DNA of 17,428 nucleotides from an uncultured Acetatifactor sp. GTDB taxonomy: Bacteria; Bacillota; Clostridia; Lachnospirales; Lachnospiraceae. Each line of letters starts with the position of its first letter. The first letter of the stretch is position 1. The stretch is from positions 1 to 17,428 of the forward strand of contig CAJTLR010000075.1 of assembly GCA_910577185.1 (NCBI GenBank). The letters are read 5' to 3'. A model generated the notes under the pieces. The model did not search any database. It worked only from the letters and a program-made list of their open reading frames with translations, and was not told the DNA's origin. The position numbers and the translations under genes are program-made. Positions 1-7,556 of the stretch are shown here, one piece after another.

Positions 1-4
1 ACAT
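1..4 (-). CDS. Possible gene start cut by the left window edge
   Basis: On the minus strand an ATG at positions 4-2 is preceded by a good ribosome binding site, GGAGG at 18-14 with a nine-base gap. Only the start codon is inside the window, so nothing can be said about the product. It would be the next leftward gene after the GNAT gene, with about 95 bases between them. The call rests only on the Shine-Dalgarno and ATG arrangement. Confidence 0.35.
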
Positions 5-98
5 TAAAATCTTCCTCCGTCCGGAAAAATCAGGGAAACCTGGGCTTATTTGTCCGAATTGATCTGAAATACATTTAAAAATACACTGTTTTCCGACA

Positions 99-662
99 TT
101 ATTTCAACATTACATAATAATCCTGATAAACTTTCCGGTCATCGCCCCCTGTCAGTTTTTCTTCCGAATAAGAAAATCCGGCCCGCTCTGCCGCCTTTTT
201 CCGTTCACCGGCAAAGGCGGGAATCTTGGTGGCGATCATGCCACAGTCAAACAGGGCAAACGCCGGCTGGATTATCATGGACAAAATCTCCAGAATTTCT
301 TCCTCATGTTCATAATCACTCCGCAGATCCAGCCGCAGCAGTCCGCAGTTGTCAAAGTAATCCCCCGCATGCCGGTTAAATAATTCAATGGTCCCCACTG
401 CCTGCGGAATCCTTTTGTCAATAATCGTCCAGCGCACGAATCTCCTTCTCCGATATTCCTGCAGCCAGAATTCTATGGCACCCTGCATATGTTCCAGCTG
501 TGTGTAATGAAACTCACTGCTACAGTTATCGCTGTTAAAAAACGGCACAGCCTTCTCGTCGGAATACACAAGAAATAAATCCCGGTCGTCGGAAGGCATA
601 ATCAGCCTTATCAGGTAGTTTTCATTTTCAAATACAGGACAGTTCACATATGGATCAGTCAT
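99..662 (-). CDS. GNAT-family N-acetyltransferase (RimJ/RimL-like)
   Basis: A 187-residue protein that reads as a single-domain GNAT acetyltransferase, which moves an acetyl group from acetyl-CoA to an amine; the substrate cannot be told. The N-terminal part has the usual 'YLIRLIMPSDDRDLFLVYSD' opening, residues 75-100 form the central strands (WTIIDKR..AVGTIELFNR), and the end carries the pattern of RimJ/RimL-type proteins in which the acceptor helix (KKAAERAGF, about 155-163) precedes the last strands. The start is fixed by GGAGG at 674-670, seven bases before the ATG. It lies 192 bases downstream of the hydrolase gene with no clear terminator between, but a possible promoter of its own is present. 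The fold assignment is fairly sure; the biological role is unknown. Confidence 0.8.
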   Translation of the reverse strand: MTDPYVNCPVFENENYLIRLIMPSDDRDLFLVYSDEKAVPFFNSDNCSSEFHYTQLEHMQGAIEFWLQEYRRRRFVRWTIIDKRIPQAVGTIELFNRHAGDYFDNCGLLRLDLRSDYEHEEEILEILSMIIQPAFALFDCGMIATKIPAFAGERKKAAERAGFSYSEEKLTGGDDRKVYQDYYVMLK

Positions 663-805
663 GGCAGTTCCTCCGTTTCTTTTTTTCTTGTAAGCACCAG
701 GCCAGACCGGGCAAAACTGACTTTATATATTCCAGCCCGGGCATAAAGTCATATTTCACGGGAATCCCGCAAAATGTTTCGGCCGGTATGTTTCAGTACT
801 TTCAC

Positions 806-826
806 AGTATACCATCGTATGTACGA
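806..826 (-). promoter_or_regulatory. Possible extended -10 promoter with palindrome, upstream of the GNAT gene
   Basis: Minus-strand TATACT (811-806) is preceded by TGG (814-812), an extended -10 arrangement. No good -35 lies 17 bases upstream (TACAGC). Immediately upstream is the inverted repeat TCGTA-TG-TACGA (815-826), sitting where a spacer-binding or repressor protein could act. It would drive the GNAT gene, whose ATG is about 145 bases downstream. Confidence 0.35.
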
Positions 827-854
827 CAGCTGTATGTCATAGTTTATAAAAGAA

Positions 855-1919
855 TCAAAAGGATTTTCCATCTGCCGGCATATAAGTGTCCAGGTATTCC
901 AGAACTTTTTCCATATACTCTTTGAACCTGTTTGTATCATTCTGCAGACCATGCCCGGAGTGTTCAAACACTATGTATTCATGGGGAACATGATGCTCCT
1001 CCAGCGCCGCAGCCAGACGCCGGGATGCGCCAAATGCCTGCAATTTATCCCAGGAACCGTAAGCGCATACCGTGGGAACGGAATCTTCATTGATCCACAT
1101 CGCGGCGGAAATGTCTTTCATTTCTTCCAGATATGCGCCGGTCCCGAACATATCTGCCGTAATCTTTTTGCCTGCCATCACAGAAAATAAGCCTGCCATT
1201 TGACTGTAATCCATGTCCGGGTCAACGGCAACGGGATCCTCCGGGTCTGCGCCCAGGTTGATCCAGTCCTCCAGGTAAAAGCAGGAGGGCCCAACCGCCC
1301 CAAATACCATCTTCACCGGTACCGGGGATGTCACCGCATCGCGATATGCGTACAGCATGGCAAGACAATGCCCTGCAGAACCGCCCGACACCGCCATCTC
1401 ATTGATATGGTATCCCAGTTTTTCTGCCTCGTCAATCACAGACGGAATGCTCTCCCTGATTTCCACGGACTGCGTGTACACATTGGCGTCCGGGTGCTCC
1501 TGGTCAGACAAGGTATAATTTATCCCGGCCGCCACATAGCCTCTGGAACAGAGCCACTGCAGCATTGACGCGTCCCCGCTCTTATCACCGGAGGTAAAGC
1601 CCCCCGCGTGCAGATAAACCACAAGCCCGTAATTTTCTTTGCTTTTGTCAGCAGGCACATAGAGGTCAAATTTGTTAGCCTCACCGTCCCCATAGGCCAG
1701 GTCTCTGTAAACCCTTCCCACGGAATCATTCCAGGCCACGGTATATTTGTCCCCCAGCGGATTATAGGTCATCTTCACCACTGCCGATACCACAAAACTC
1801 ACAAGAAATGCCCCCGCATAAAGAAATCCCCACATAACGGCTCCCCTCTTCTTTTGCTTTCTTTCGTTTTTCTTTTCAGTATTTTCCACAACCGTTTTCT
1901 TTGCCAAGACCGGATTCAT
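855..1919 (-). CDS. Membrane-anchored alpha/beta hydrolase (esterase, BD-FAE/HSL-like)
   Basis: A 354-residue protein with a short basic cytoplasmic head (residues 1-27, rich in Lys), one membrane segment at about 28-49, and an extracytoplasmic alpha/beta-hydrolase domain. Visible catalytic elements are the oxyanion-hole stretch HAGG (104-107), the nucleophile elbow GGSAG with Ser181, a probable acid Asp291 (YGSWDK) and a probable base His323 (EHSGHG). These match esterases of the BD-FAE/hormone-sensitive-lipase type, which split ester bonds of small or carbohydrate-linked acyl groups; the substrate is not visible. The ATG overlaps the stop of the upstream 44-residue gene in an ATGA junction, and GGAGG lies within the end of that gene, so translation is probably coupled. 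It is the second gene of a two-gene operon driven by the promoter at 2155-2183. Confidence 0.85.
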   Translation of the reverse strand: MNPVLAKKTVVENTEKKNERKQKKRGAVMWGFLYAGAFLVSFVVSAVVKMTYNPLGDKYTVAWNDSVGRVYRDLAYGDGEANKFDLYVPADKSKENYGLVVYLHAGGFTSGDKSGDASMLQWLCSRGYVAAGINYTLSDQEHPDANVYTQSVEIRESIPSVIDEAEKLGYHINEMAVSGGSAGHCLAMLYAYRDAVTSPVPVKMVFGAVGPSCFYLEDWINLGADPEDPVAVDPDMDYSQMAGLFSVMAGKKITADMFGTGAYLEEMKDISAAMWINEDSVPTVCAYGSWDKLQAFGASRRLAAALEEHHVPHEYIVFEHSGHGLQNDTNRFKEYMEKVLEYLDTYMPADGKSF

Positions 1920-2050
1920 AAAAAATTACCTCCCAGCAATGTGCCTCCCAGCAGAAGGTTCATCACCGCCCTTACGGCCAGACGTCCCAGAACCGCCCCC
2001 GCAAGGATAACTGCCAACAGAATCATCACGCGTTTTTGTGTAAGTGTCAT
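1916..2050 (-). CDS. 44-residue single-span membrane peptide, coupled to the hydrolase
   Basis: A short ORF beginning MTLTQKRVMILLAVILAGAV and ending LLGGNFL. It has a basic start (TQKR) followed by a hydrophobic stretch at about 8-21, two arginines at 23 and 27, and a second hydrophobic, glycine-rich tail (30-44). This predicts a small inner-membrane peptide with one firm span and possibly a re-entrant second. GGAGAG lies about nine bases before the ATG, and the stop shares bases with the hydrolase start (ATGA), so the two are very likely co-translated. A near-perfect promoter about 100 bases upstream supports expression. I do not recognise a family. It could assist, anchor or regulate the hydrolase, or simply serve as a translational leader. 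Confidence 0.6.
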   Translation of the reverse strand: MTLTQKRVMILLAVILAGAVLGRLAVRAVMNLLLGGTLLGGNFL

Positions 2051-2092
2051 TTTCTCATCTCTCCTTTATTTTTTTACCGACATTTTTACCCT

Positions 2093-2113
2093 CAGTGGAC
2101 CATGGGACCACTG
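2093..2113 (-). repeat. Inverted repeat CAGTGG-N9-CCACTG in the 5' leader
   Basis: Six-base perfect arms (2093-2098 and 2108-2113) enclose ACCATGGGA, so the leader RNA of the peptide/hydrolase operon can fold a hairpin some 40 bases before the first start codon. No T-run follows in the direction of transcription, so it is not a simple terminator. It may be an operator or an mRNA-stabilising hairpin. Confidence 0.5.
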
Positions 2114-2134
2114 GCCCGGCAGCACATTGATGAA

Positions 2135-2147
2135 ACATTTGTAATGT
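2135..2147 (-). promoter_or_regulatory. Operator-like inverted repeat ACATT-N3-AATGT at the expected transcription start
   Basis: Five-base perfect arms around TGT lie directly downstream of the -10 box at 2155-2160, where transcription should begin. That is the usual place for a repressor operator. No regulator gene is adjacent, so the protein is unknown. Confidence 0.4.
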
Positions 2148-2154
2148 CAACAAA

Positions 2155-2183
2155 ATTGTATCAGCGCGGCACTTCTTTGTCAA
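2155..2183 (-). promoter_or_regulatory. Near-consensus sigma-A promoter for the peptide/hydrolase operon
   Basis: On the minus strand TTGACA (2183-2178) and TACAAT (2160-2155) are separated by exactly 17 bases, which is 11 of 12 matches to consensus. Transcription should start near 2148, giving a leader of about 100 bases to the 44-residue gene. This is among the best promoters in the window, so the operon is probably strongly expressed unless repressed. Confidence 0.8.
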
Positions 2184-2220
2184 GCAGACGAAAAAAATGA
2201 TACAGATCCCGAAAAGTGTT

Positions 2221-3099
2221 TCAGCGGCAGACCGCCGGATCAGAATCCTCATATTCATACTCAAAAGACGCTTTGTCTGTCTCAAAGGCCAGAAGCGTAC
2301 TGTTATCCCTGCGAAACCGAAAGCGCGCCCTGCAGACCGCGCTTTCATGAATTGTTCTCACCATATCTCCCTTTGCCGGCGCCTTTAGGGACTTTTCATT
2401 TCCTTTCAGAAGCTCTGCCTCCAATTCCAGATTTCCCTGGATTACCCTGACCAGCCCCTCCCGAATCCTGACCACTTTTGCCCCCAGATAAGTGGCCAGT
2501 CTGTACTCCCTGCCATTCAGGAGCACAATTCCGATGACTCCCCGAAAGCAAAGACCTGCCAGGGGAATGCGGGCAACGGACAGCATCAACGCGCCTCCCG
2601 GGAAACTGCAGTGCGTCCAGATATATTCCTCCGGAAAAGACCTGCCCCTGTCTCCTTCCCAATATCCCTGCGCCCGGTCAAAGGAATATACCTCCCCGTT
2701 AATCTGCACGGTTCCGCGCACCATGTGCTTCATGCTCCAGATGCTGTGTCTGCATTCCAGAAACGGTACAAGGGCAAACGGTCCCATGATATCGTATTTC
2801 AAAGGAAAAAGAGAACCAAAGTCAAGCCACCCTTTTGCACTCAGCCCCTGCGCAGATATTGCCAGCCGGATTCCCCTCTCCCCAAACCTATTCTTTCCAA
2901 TGGAAATCGTTTTTCCCTTCCGGCAAAACGCCTGTGCAGGAAATGTGACTGCCCATGACTGCTTTTCAGTAATAATCTGTATGGAGCAGGTCCTTTCCCT
3001 TCCGGTCCGGTGAACCGCCGGTATCACTGCCAAAGTCTGTGTATTGGACTGGCATTTGAAATACCAGCCATAGAAGAATCCCTTCTTTCCCAAAATCAT
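2221..3099 (-). CDS. Tocopherol-cyclase-like protein (PF14249 type)
   Basis: A 292-residue protein. I place the start at 3099 because AAGGAG lies five bases before that ATG; a longer reading frame from 3207 would overlap the upstream gene and has no good ribosome binding site. The N-terminus GFFYGWYFKCQ, the central QGYWEGDRGRSFPEEYIW and the following LMLSVARIPL match the pattern I know from the tocopherol cyclase family, beta-barrel proteins related to plant VTE1. The bacterial members in anaerobes have no known tocopherol pathway, so the substrate is unknown and cyclase activity should not be assumed. It follows the FAD/Rieske oxidoreductase by 67 bases on the same strand, probably in one transcript. 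The family call is from memory of motifs. Confidence 0.7.
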   Translation of the reverse strand: MILGKKGFFYGWYFKCQSNTQTLAVIPAVHRTGRERTCSIQIITEKQSWAVTFPAQAFCRKGKTISIGKNRFGERGIRLAISAQGLSAKGWLDFGSLFPLKYDIMGPFALVPFLECRHSIWSMKHMVRGTVQINGEVYSFDRAQGYWEGDRGRSFPEEYIWTHCSFPGGALMLSVARIPLAGLCFRGVIGIVLLNGREYRLATYLGAKVVRIREGLVRVIQGNLELEAELLKGNEKSLKAPAKGDMVRTIHESAVCRARFRFRRDNSTLLAFETDKASFEYEYEDSDPAVCR

Positions 3100-3166
3100 C
3101 CCTGCTCCTTTCCGCCCGCTCCGGCCAATGCCCAGACTCCATCTTTGCCCTTTGCCCTGTCTGTCC

Positions 3167-4525
3167 TCATAGGTCCCGTCTCCTGCAGTCAGTCTGTGCC
3201 GGGCCATCTATGAGATGTCCTTCCATGTCAAACCTTGATCCATGACAGGGACAGTCGTAGCTTTCTTCATCCGGATTCCATTCCAGCCGGCATCCCATAT
3301 GGGGGCAATTGGGAATGATTTTTTCTTTTCCGGAAGGCAGAAGATGCTTTGCCAGTCCTTTCATCGTACAAGCCCCATGCACTGCCAGTTCTTTCGCCGC
3401 CTGTGCCGTAAAATGTCTCCGGGGTGAGAAAATATCTGCCTCGGGACAGTCCTGCCCGCCAATCAGTGCCGTCAGAATACGTGCGCCAGCCATGGCCGTG
3501 GTCATGCCCCATTTTCCAAATCCCGTGGCCACATACCATTCCGGTTTTTTTCCGGAAAATCTCCCGATATAGGGCAGCCCGTCCAATGTCATACAGTCCT
3601 GTGCCGACCACCGGAACACTTCATGGCATCCGGGATAGATTTCCCCTGCCTTGCCAGAAAGCGCCTCATAACGGCCTTCTCCATTTTCTTTCTTACGCCC
3701 CGTCCGGTGATGCCCGCCGCCAAGCAGCAGCAGATTCCCGCAGCTTCGGAAGGAAAGTCCGTCCCGGTCTATCCCCAGATACATGCCCTCCGGTGTTTCT
3801 GCCCCTTTCAATGCCACCACATAACTTCTCTCCTGATACATCCGGGCAAAATAATATCCGGGCACATTGACAAAGGGAAAATGCGCGGCAAATACAATGT
3901 GCTCCGCCGTCACACAGCCCCTGTCTGTCTCCACCCTTTTGTCCTCTGCCCTCAGTACCCTGGTCTGCTCGTACACTTCCACTTCTTCTGCCATTTTCGC
4001 CAGAAATTTCAGCGGATGAAACCTTGCCTGGCCTTCAAACCTTGTCACACCGGCCACCGGAAACGGAAGTTCGCATTCCGTTCCGAAGGATGCTTTTATG
4101 CCCAGGGACTCTGCTGCCCGCGCTTCCCGTTCCAGTTGTTCTGTACCGGTCCGTGAATACAGACATGCCGGGCATCTGACAAAATCGCAGTCAATCCCTT
4201 TTTCCAGAATCAGCCTTTCATATTCCCCGATGGCGGCTTCATTTGCGGCGGCGTAATGCCCTGCCATCCCGCGGCCAAACATCCGGATCATCCGGTCATA
4301 AACCAGCTGATGCTGGGATGTGATTTTTGCCGTAGTATTTTTTGTCTGTCCGCTCCCGATTCTGTCTGACTCCAGGACAACAGCCCGGATACCTGCCTGC
4401 TTCAGATAATATGCGGTCAGAATCCCTGTCAGTCCGGCACCGATGACAGCCACCGGCACTTTCATGTCTCCCGGAAGCGGTTCCCTTTTTCTGATTTCAG
4501 TATTTTCTACCCAGACAGACTCCAT
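3167..4525 (-). CDS. FAD-dependent oxidoreductase with C-terminal Rieske [2Fe-2S] domain
   Basis: A 452-residue protein. The start at 4525 is chosen for the strong GGAGGT six to seven bases upstream; a longer frame to 4579 lacks a site. The N-terminal Rossmann motif GAGLTG (29-34), with Glu52 at the end of the second strand, binds FAD in a DAO-type (glycine/D-amino-acid oxidase-like) fold. Near the C-terminus the Rieske ligands are complete: Cys407 and His409 (CPH), then 15 residues, then Cys425 and His428 (CPCH). This architecture is a known family of uncharacterised redox enzymes in Firmicutes; the electron partner and substrate are not evident. The last residues (QTDCRRRDL) are a little longer than the short tail I would expect. 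It is the first gene of a pair with the tocopherol-cyclase-like protein. Confidence 0.85.
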   Translation of the reverse strand: MESVWVENTEIRKREPLPGDMKVPVAVIGAGLTGILTAYYLKQAGIRAVVLESDRIGSGQTKNTTAKITSQHQLVYDRMIRMFGRGMAGHYAAANEAAIGEYERLILEKGIDCDFVRCPACLYSRTGTEQLEREARAAESLGIKASFGTECELPFPVAGVTRFEGQARFHPLKFLAKMAEEVEVYEQTRVLRAEDKRVETDRGCVTAEHIVFAAHFPFVNVPGYYFARMYQERSYVVALKGAETPEGMYLGIDRDGLSFRSCGNLLLLGGGHHRTGRKKENGEGRYEALSGKAGEIYPGCHEVFRWSAQDCMTLDGLPYIGRFSGKKPEWYVATGFGKWGMTTAMAGARILTALIGGQDCPEADIFSPRRHFTAQAAKELAVHGACTMKGLAKHLLPSGKEKIIPNCPHMGCRLEWNPDEESYDCPCHGSRFDMEGHLIDGPAQTDCRRRDL

Positions 4526-4595
4526 TTTGTACCTCCATATGTTCCGTTTCCGTGCCCTGCAGCCCGCTGCGGATAGCATATGTCAAAATACAGTT

Positions 4596-4626
4596 ATTAT
4601 ACAGTTTCCGGCAAAGCAGTCTGCAA
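4596..4626 (-). promoter_or_regulatory. Candidate promoter for the FAD/Rieske gene pair
   Basis: A perfect -10 TATAAT (minus strand, 4601-4596) lies about 70 bases upstream of the chosen start. The best -35 is TTGCAG (4626-4621), with a longer than ideal spacing of 19 bases. The -10 box makes a promoter likely; the -35 is weak. Confidence 0.5.
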
Positions 4627-4672
4627 AGAGAGGCAGGTACCCTCTTTTTGGCATTGGAATGATCCTGACACG

Positions 4673-4692
4673 AAAAAAGCCCGGACACAGGC
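4673..4692 (-). terminator. Rho-independent terminator after the fused kinase gene
   Basis: On the minus strand GCCTG-TGTC-CGGGC (five pairs, one of them G-T) is followed directly by six T. It lies about 105 bases past the stop of the kinase gene and separates it from the FAD/Rieske promoter. Confidence 0.6.
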
Positions 4693-4797
4693 CGTGATTT
4701 TCACAGCTTATATCCAGGCTTCCTATATAATTTATATTTTGTACAATTTTTATTTTCGCAGCATGAGGCCGGAATCCGCAGCGTGCAGAACCTTACA

Positions 4798-6480
4798 TTA
4801 CAAGGCATTTTCCCATTCATCTTTCAGCTGTCTTATCGACTGCTGCCGCTGAAGTCTGTCATCACTCACGGCTTTTGCGGCAACCTCAAAGAGACTTTCG
4901 CCAAGCTGCCACTTGTCCCTTGTGCGGTTATATCCGCCAAAAAGTGCAAACGCCGTGGCACCCATCGTATAAACATTCGTTATCTCGTCAATGGCTGCCC
5001 CCGCTTGAAATTCCTCCGGCGACTGAAAGAGGGAACTGCCCCACATACGTCCCATATCATTAATACAGGGCTGTTTCCGGAAAAAGTCAATGTCACAGAA
5101 CGTGGTCTGGCCATTTTCAAAGTCATACATAATACTGCCGTCATAAAAGTCAATGGCAACATATTTCTGTGATGCAACATATTCAAAGAAATCCAGTAAG
5201 TCACGAAAAACTGTCAGTCTGGCATCCACGGGAAGATTCATAAAGCGGCGGTGGGCCGCAGGGTACATTCTTCCCATACAGTCGCCGTCAGCCCACTTAA
5301 ACACCATGGCAAATCCGCCTCCCATCTCCCTGGCTTCCAAAAATTCAATCAGACATTTGTGCTTCAGATCCCTGTATAGCGGCCAGGTTCCCTTTAATCT
5401 GGCGATGGCGTCAGCCGAATCCCCTTTGTATTGCTGGGTAAACGCACCGGCAAACTTGACGAAATAACGCTGCCCGTCCTTTTCGGTTCCGAAACAGATG
5501 TTTCCGGAATCCTGGTCGTCATAGACCTTGAACACCGTCCCATACGCCTTCAGAAAGCTGAAATCAAAAGCACTTTTCAGCTTGAAAGGAATCCCGTCAA
5601 TGTACTGCAGATAATATCCTTTGAAATACCATGCGGGCACAGGATGACGCATATTATTGTACCAGGACAGAACATCTTTGACCTGGTCCAGCATTATGTC
5701 CACTTCGTCCTGTCCGAACGGGATTGCCCAGGAGACGGATGAAAGTGTATTGCTGGAAATATAAAGTGCAAGCAGCTTCCAGAACTCCGGCGGCACATCA
5801 CCATCAAAATATCCGTTTACCATACCGGAGGCAAAGAGAGGCGCCTTCTGGGCGCACCACACGATGCGGTTAAACTCCTCCCACGGATCTCCGTAATCAT
5901 ACCGGTCAAAGTCAATGATCTGAAGTTTTCCGTTTCGGTCTATCATCATATTTCCGATATGATAATCTCCGTGCTGATACACCTGCGGCCTGTTCTTCAG
6001 CAAATGACGGGTTTCGTTTATGTAATCTATGAATGCCTGTCCGTTTTCGTATTTTATGGGACAGAGTCCGTAAATTCTGATTTTATGATCCATCTTGCGG
6101 TTGAAACGGATTTCCCAGTCTTCCTGCCCGGCGGGGGCAGGAAGCGAATGAATCCTGCGAAGAATATGTCCCGCTTCCAGACCATATACATACTGTTCCG
6201 TGTCAGAACAGTCACAGATAACCTGCTCGGCATCTTCTCCCTCAATCCAGCTCAAAATATAATAACCGCCCTCTTCACAGACACCAAATTCTATGGGCTG
6301 GCACATGGGCACGCCGGAAGAGACCGCCTGCTTCATCATCTGAAATCCGGACAGTTTCCTGTCATACTGTGAACTGTCGAAAACACACAATATAAACCGT
6401 TTCCCGTTCTCATCGGTGACACAGTATTTTTTATCTCCTGACCATCCCTTCCTGATTGGTTCTTTTGCTATAAAATTCAT
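4798..6480 (-). CDS. Two-domain kinase: APH-type phosphotransferase fused to a protein-kinase-like domain
   Basis: A 560-residue protein, started at 6480 where an ATG follows AGGGAGAGAGG; the longer frame begins with TTG and is less likely. Residues 1 to about 285 are an aminoglycoside-phosphotransferase/choline-kinase fold: catalytic loop HGDYHIGN (170-177, Asp172 and Asn177) and metal-binding Asp190 (IIDFDRYDYGDP). The stretch LSWYNNMRHPVPAW (271-284) looks like the natural end of a stand-alone APH protein. Residues about 286-560 are a second kinase-like unit with a probable ATP lysine K342 (YFVKFAG), catalytic loop IDFYDGS (443-449, Asp444) with Ser at the usual Asn position, and CDIDFF (462-467) in place of DFG. 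I know both halves as separate Firmicutes proteins, so this looks like a fusion. Substrates are unknown. Confidence 0.8.
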   Translation of the reverse strand: MNFIAKEPIRKGWSGDKKYCVTDENGKRFILCVFDSSQYDRKLSGFQMMKQAVSSGVPMCQPIEFGVCEEGGYYILSWIEGEDAEQVICDCSDTEQYVYGLEAGHILRRIHSLPAPAGQEDWEIRFNRKMDHKIRIYGLCPIKYENGQAFIDYINETRHLLKNRPQVYQHGDYHIGNMMIDRNGKLQIIDFDRYDYGDPWEEFNRIVWCAQKAPLFASGMVNGYFDGDVPPEFWKLLALYISSNTLSSVSWAIPFGQDEVDIMLDQVKDVLSWYNNMRHPVPAWYFKGYYLQYIDGIPFKLKSAFDFSFLKAYGTVFKVYDDQDSGNICFGTEKDGQRYFVKFAGAFTQQYKGDSADAIARLKGTWPLYRDLKHKCLIEFLEAREMGGGFAMVFKWADGDCMGRMYPAAHRRFMNLPVDARLTVFRDLLDFFEYVASQKYVAIDFYDGSIMYDFENGQTTFCDIDFFRKQPCINDMGRMWGSSLFQSPEEFQAGAAIDEITNVYTMGATAFALFGGYNRTRDKWQLGESLFEVAAKAVSDDRLQRQQSIRQLKDEWENAL

Positions 6481-6504
6481 GCCTCTCTCCCTAAAAGTGT
6501 TCCG

Positions 6505-6532
6505 GAACAGCCACGGCACCTTTGAGCTGTTC
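6505..6532 (-). repeat. Leader hairpin before the fused kinase gene
   Basis: Perfect seven-base arms GAACAGC (6505-6511) and GCTGTTC (6526-6532) with a 14-base loop lie in the roughly 140-base leader, ending about 25 bases before the start codon. There is no following T-run, so the role could be mRNA stability or translational control. Confidence 0.4.
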
Positions 6533-6627
6533 AAAAGTCGGGACCTGACAATTCCTATTCTGTTTCGACATAACGGCAATTGCCTTTCTATATTTCGTCT
6601 GTATTTCTTGTTGATATTACTTCTTGC

Positions 6628-6656
6628 ATTGTATCATACCCCATAAAACCCGTCAA
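6628..6656 (-). promoter_or_regulatory. Strong sigma-A promoter for the fused kinase gene
   Basis: Minus-strand TTGACG (6656-6651), a 17-base spacer, and TACAAT (6633-6628) with an extended TGA just before it. The -35 box abuts the stop codon of the deacetylase gene (6659-6657), and I see no terminator between, so read-through from the deacetylase is also likely. Confidence 0.75.
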
Positions 6657-7361
6657 TCAGTCAAACAGAATCTCCTCCACCGTCACGAAAGTGTACCCCT
6701 CCTCCATCAGCTCGTCAATGGCCTGCAGCGCCGCCGTCACTGATGTGTCATAATAATCGTGCATCAGAATAATATCGTTTTCCCCTGTCTTGCTGACGAT
6801 CTTTTCCGTAATACGCCCCACATTCCGGGAACTCCAGTCCAGGGGATCCACGGTCCACAGCACCGGAAACATGTTCAGCTCTTTTTCGAAACTTTTGTCC
6901 CAGCTTCCGTAGGGAGGACGCACATACTGTACCTCCTCCCCGGTAATTTCCTTCAGGATCTCATTGGTTTTAATCAGCTCCTCCCTGAACTTTTCACGGT
7001 TCTTCCTGGTCAGCTGGATGTGGCTGTATGTATGATTGCCGATCAGATGCCCCTCGTCCGCCATTCTTTTGATAATATCCGGATGTAGTTCCGCATGTTC
7101 CCCCGTGACAAAAAACGTGGCATGGATTCCCCTCTGCTTCAGGCCGTCCAGAAGCTGGGCTGTGTAAGAAGGATGCGGTCCGTCGTCAAAAGTAATTGCA
7201 ATTTTCCGCACATCCTGGGCTTCCATTCCACTCCTCTCCTCCAGGGTCCGTATCATTCCGCTGTCCGCCGCCACGGTACTGCTGCGCAGCCCGCATAAAA
7301 CCAAAAAAAGCAATCCTGCCGTCAAATCAAATAGTAGGATCACCCTTTTCCATCTCTTCAT
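6657..7361 (-). CDS. Polysaccharide deacetylase (NodB family, secreted or membrane-anchored)
   Basis: A 234-residue protein with an N-terminal signal or anchor segment (KRWKRVILLFDLTAGLLFLVL, about 2-22) and a complete NodB domain. Motif 1 is TFDDGP (57-62; Asp59 base, Asp60 metal), motif 2 HTYSH (110-114; His110 and His114 bind the metal), motif 3 RPPYG (148-152), motif 4 with Asp175 and Trp176, and motif 5 ILMHD (198-202; His201). Such enzymes remove N-acetyl groups from peptidoglycan or related glycans outside the cell, giving lysozyme resistance or acting in spore cortex formation. All catalytic residues are present, so it should be active. The ribosome binding site is modest (AAGGA about 10-11 bases upstream). 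Two 11-base direct repeats lie 45-75 bases upstream. Confidence 0.9.
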   Translation of the reverse strand: MKRWKRVILLFDLTAGLLFLVLCGLRSSTVAADSGMIRTLEERSGMEAQDVRKIAITFDDGPHPSYTAQLLDGLKQRGIHATFFVTGEHAELHPDIIKRMADEGHLIGNHTYSHIQLTRKNREKFREELIKTNEILKEITGEEVQYVRPPYGSWDKSFEKELNMFPVLWTVDPLDWSSRNVGRITEKIVSKTGENDIILMHDYYDTSVTAALQAIDELMEEGYTFVTVEEILFD

Positions 7362-7404
7362 AAAAGTATCATTCCTTACTACAATACTCTTACCGTAATA
7401 TATG

Positions 7405-7435
7405 CTGCCATTTCAGTGAAAATACTGCCATTTCA
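7405..7435 (-). repeat. Two perfect 11-base direct repeats, 20 bases apart, upstream of the deacetylase
   Basis: CTGCCATTTCA occurs at 7405-7415 and again at 7425-7435, a period of exactly 20 bases (two helix turns). The stretch between also makes the inverted repeat TTTCA-G-TGAAA (7411-7421). A possible minus-strand -10 TATATT sits at 7402-7397, just downstream, so the repeats occupy the -35 and activator zone of the deacetylase gene. This is the arrangement expected of a paired regulator site. Confidence 0.55.
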
Positions 7436-7556
7436 CCTTCCGCGCCTTTTTCTTCCCTGCCTGTTCCAGGGCTTCCGCTTTTTGGCCCTGCACCGGTCCC
7501 TGCCAGAACATGTCTTATCATTGCTTTCTGGCAGCTGTGCGTCACAGTCTGCGGGA

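Noticed and set aside
25..42. CAGG-TTTC-CCTG followed by ATTTTT on the minus strand, after the GNAT gene
   Set aside because: Only four base pairs; too weak to call a terminator.
2221..3207. Longer start at 3207 for the tocopherol-cyclase-like protein
   Set aside because: It would overlap the upstream gene by 41 bases, and the extra 36 residues are Gly/Arg-rich without family pattern; the ATG at 3099 has AAGGAG.
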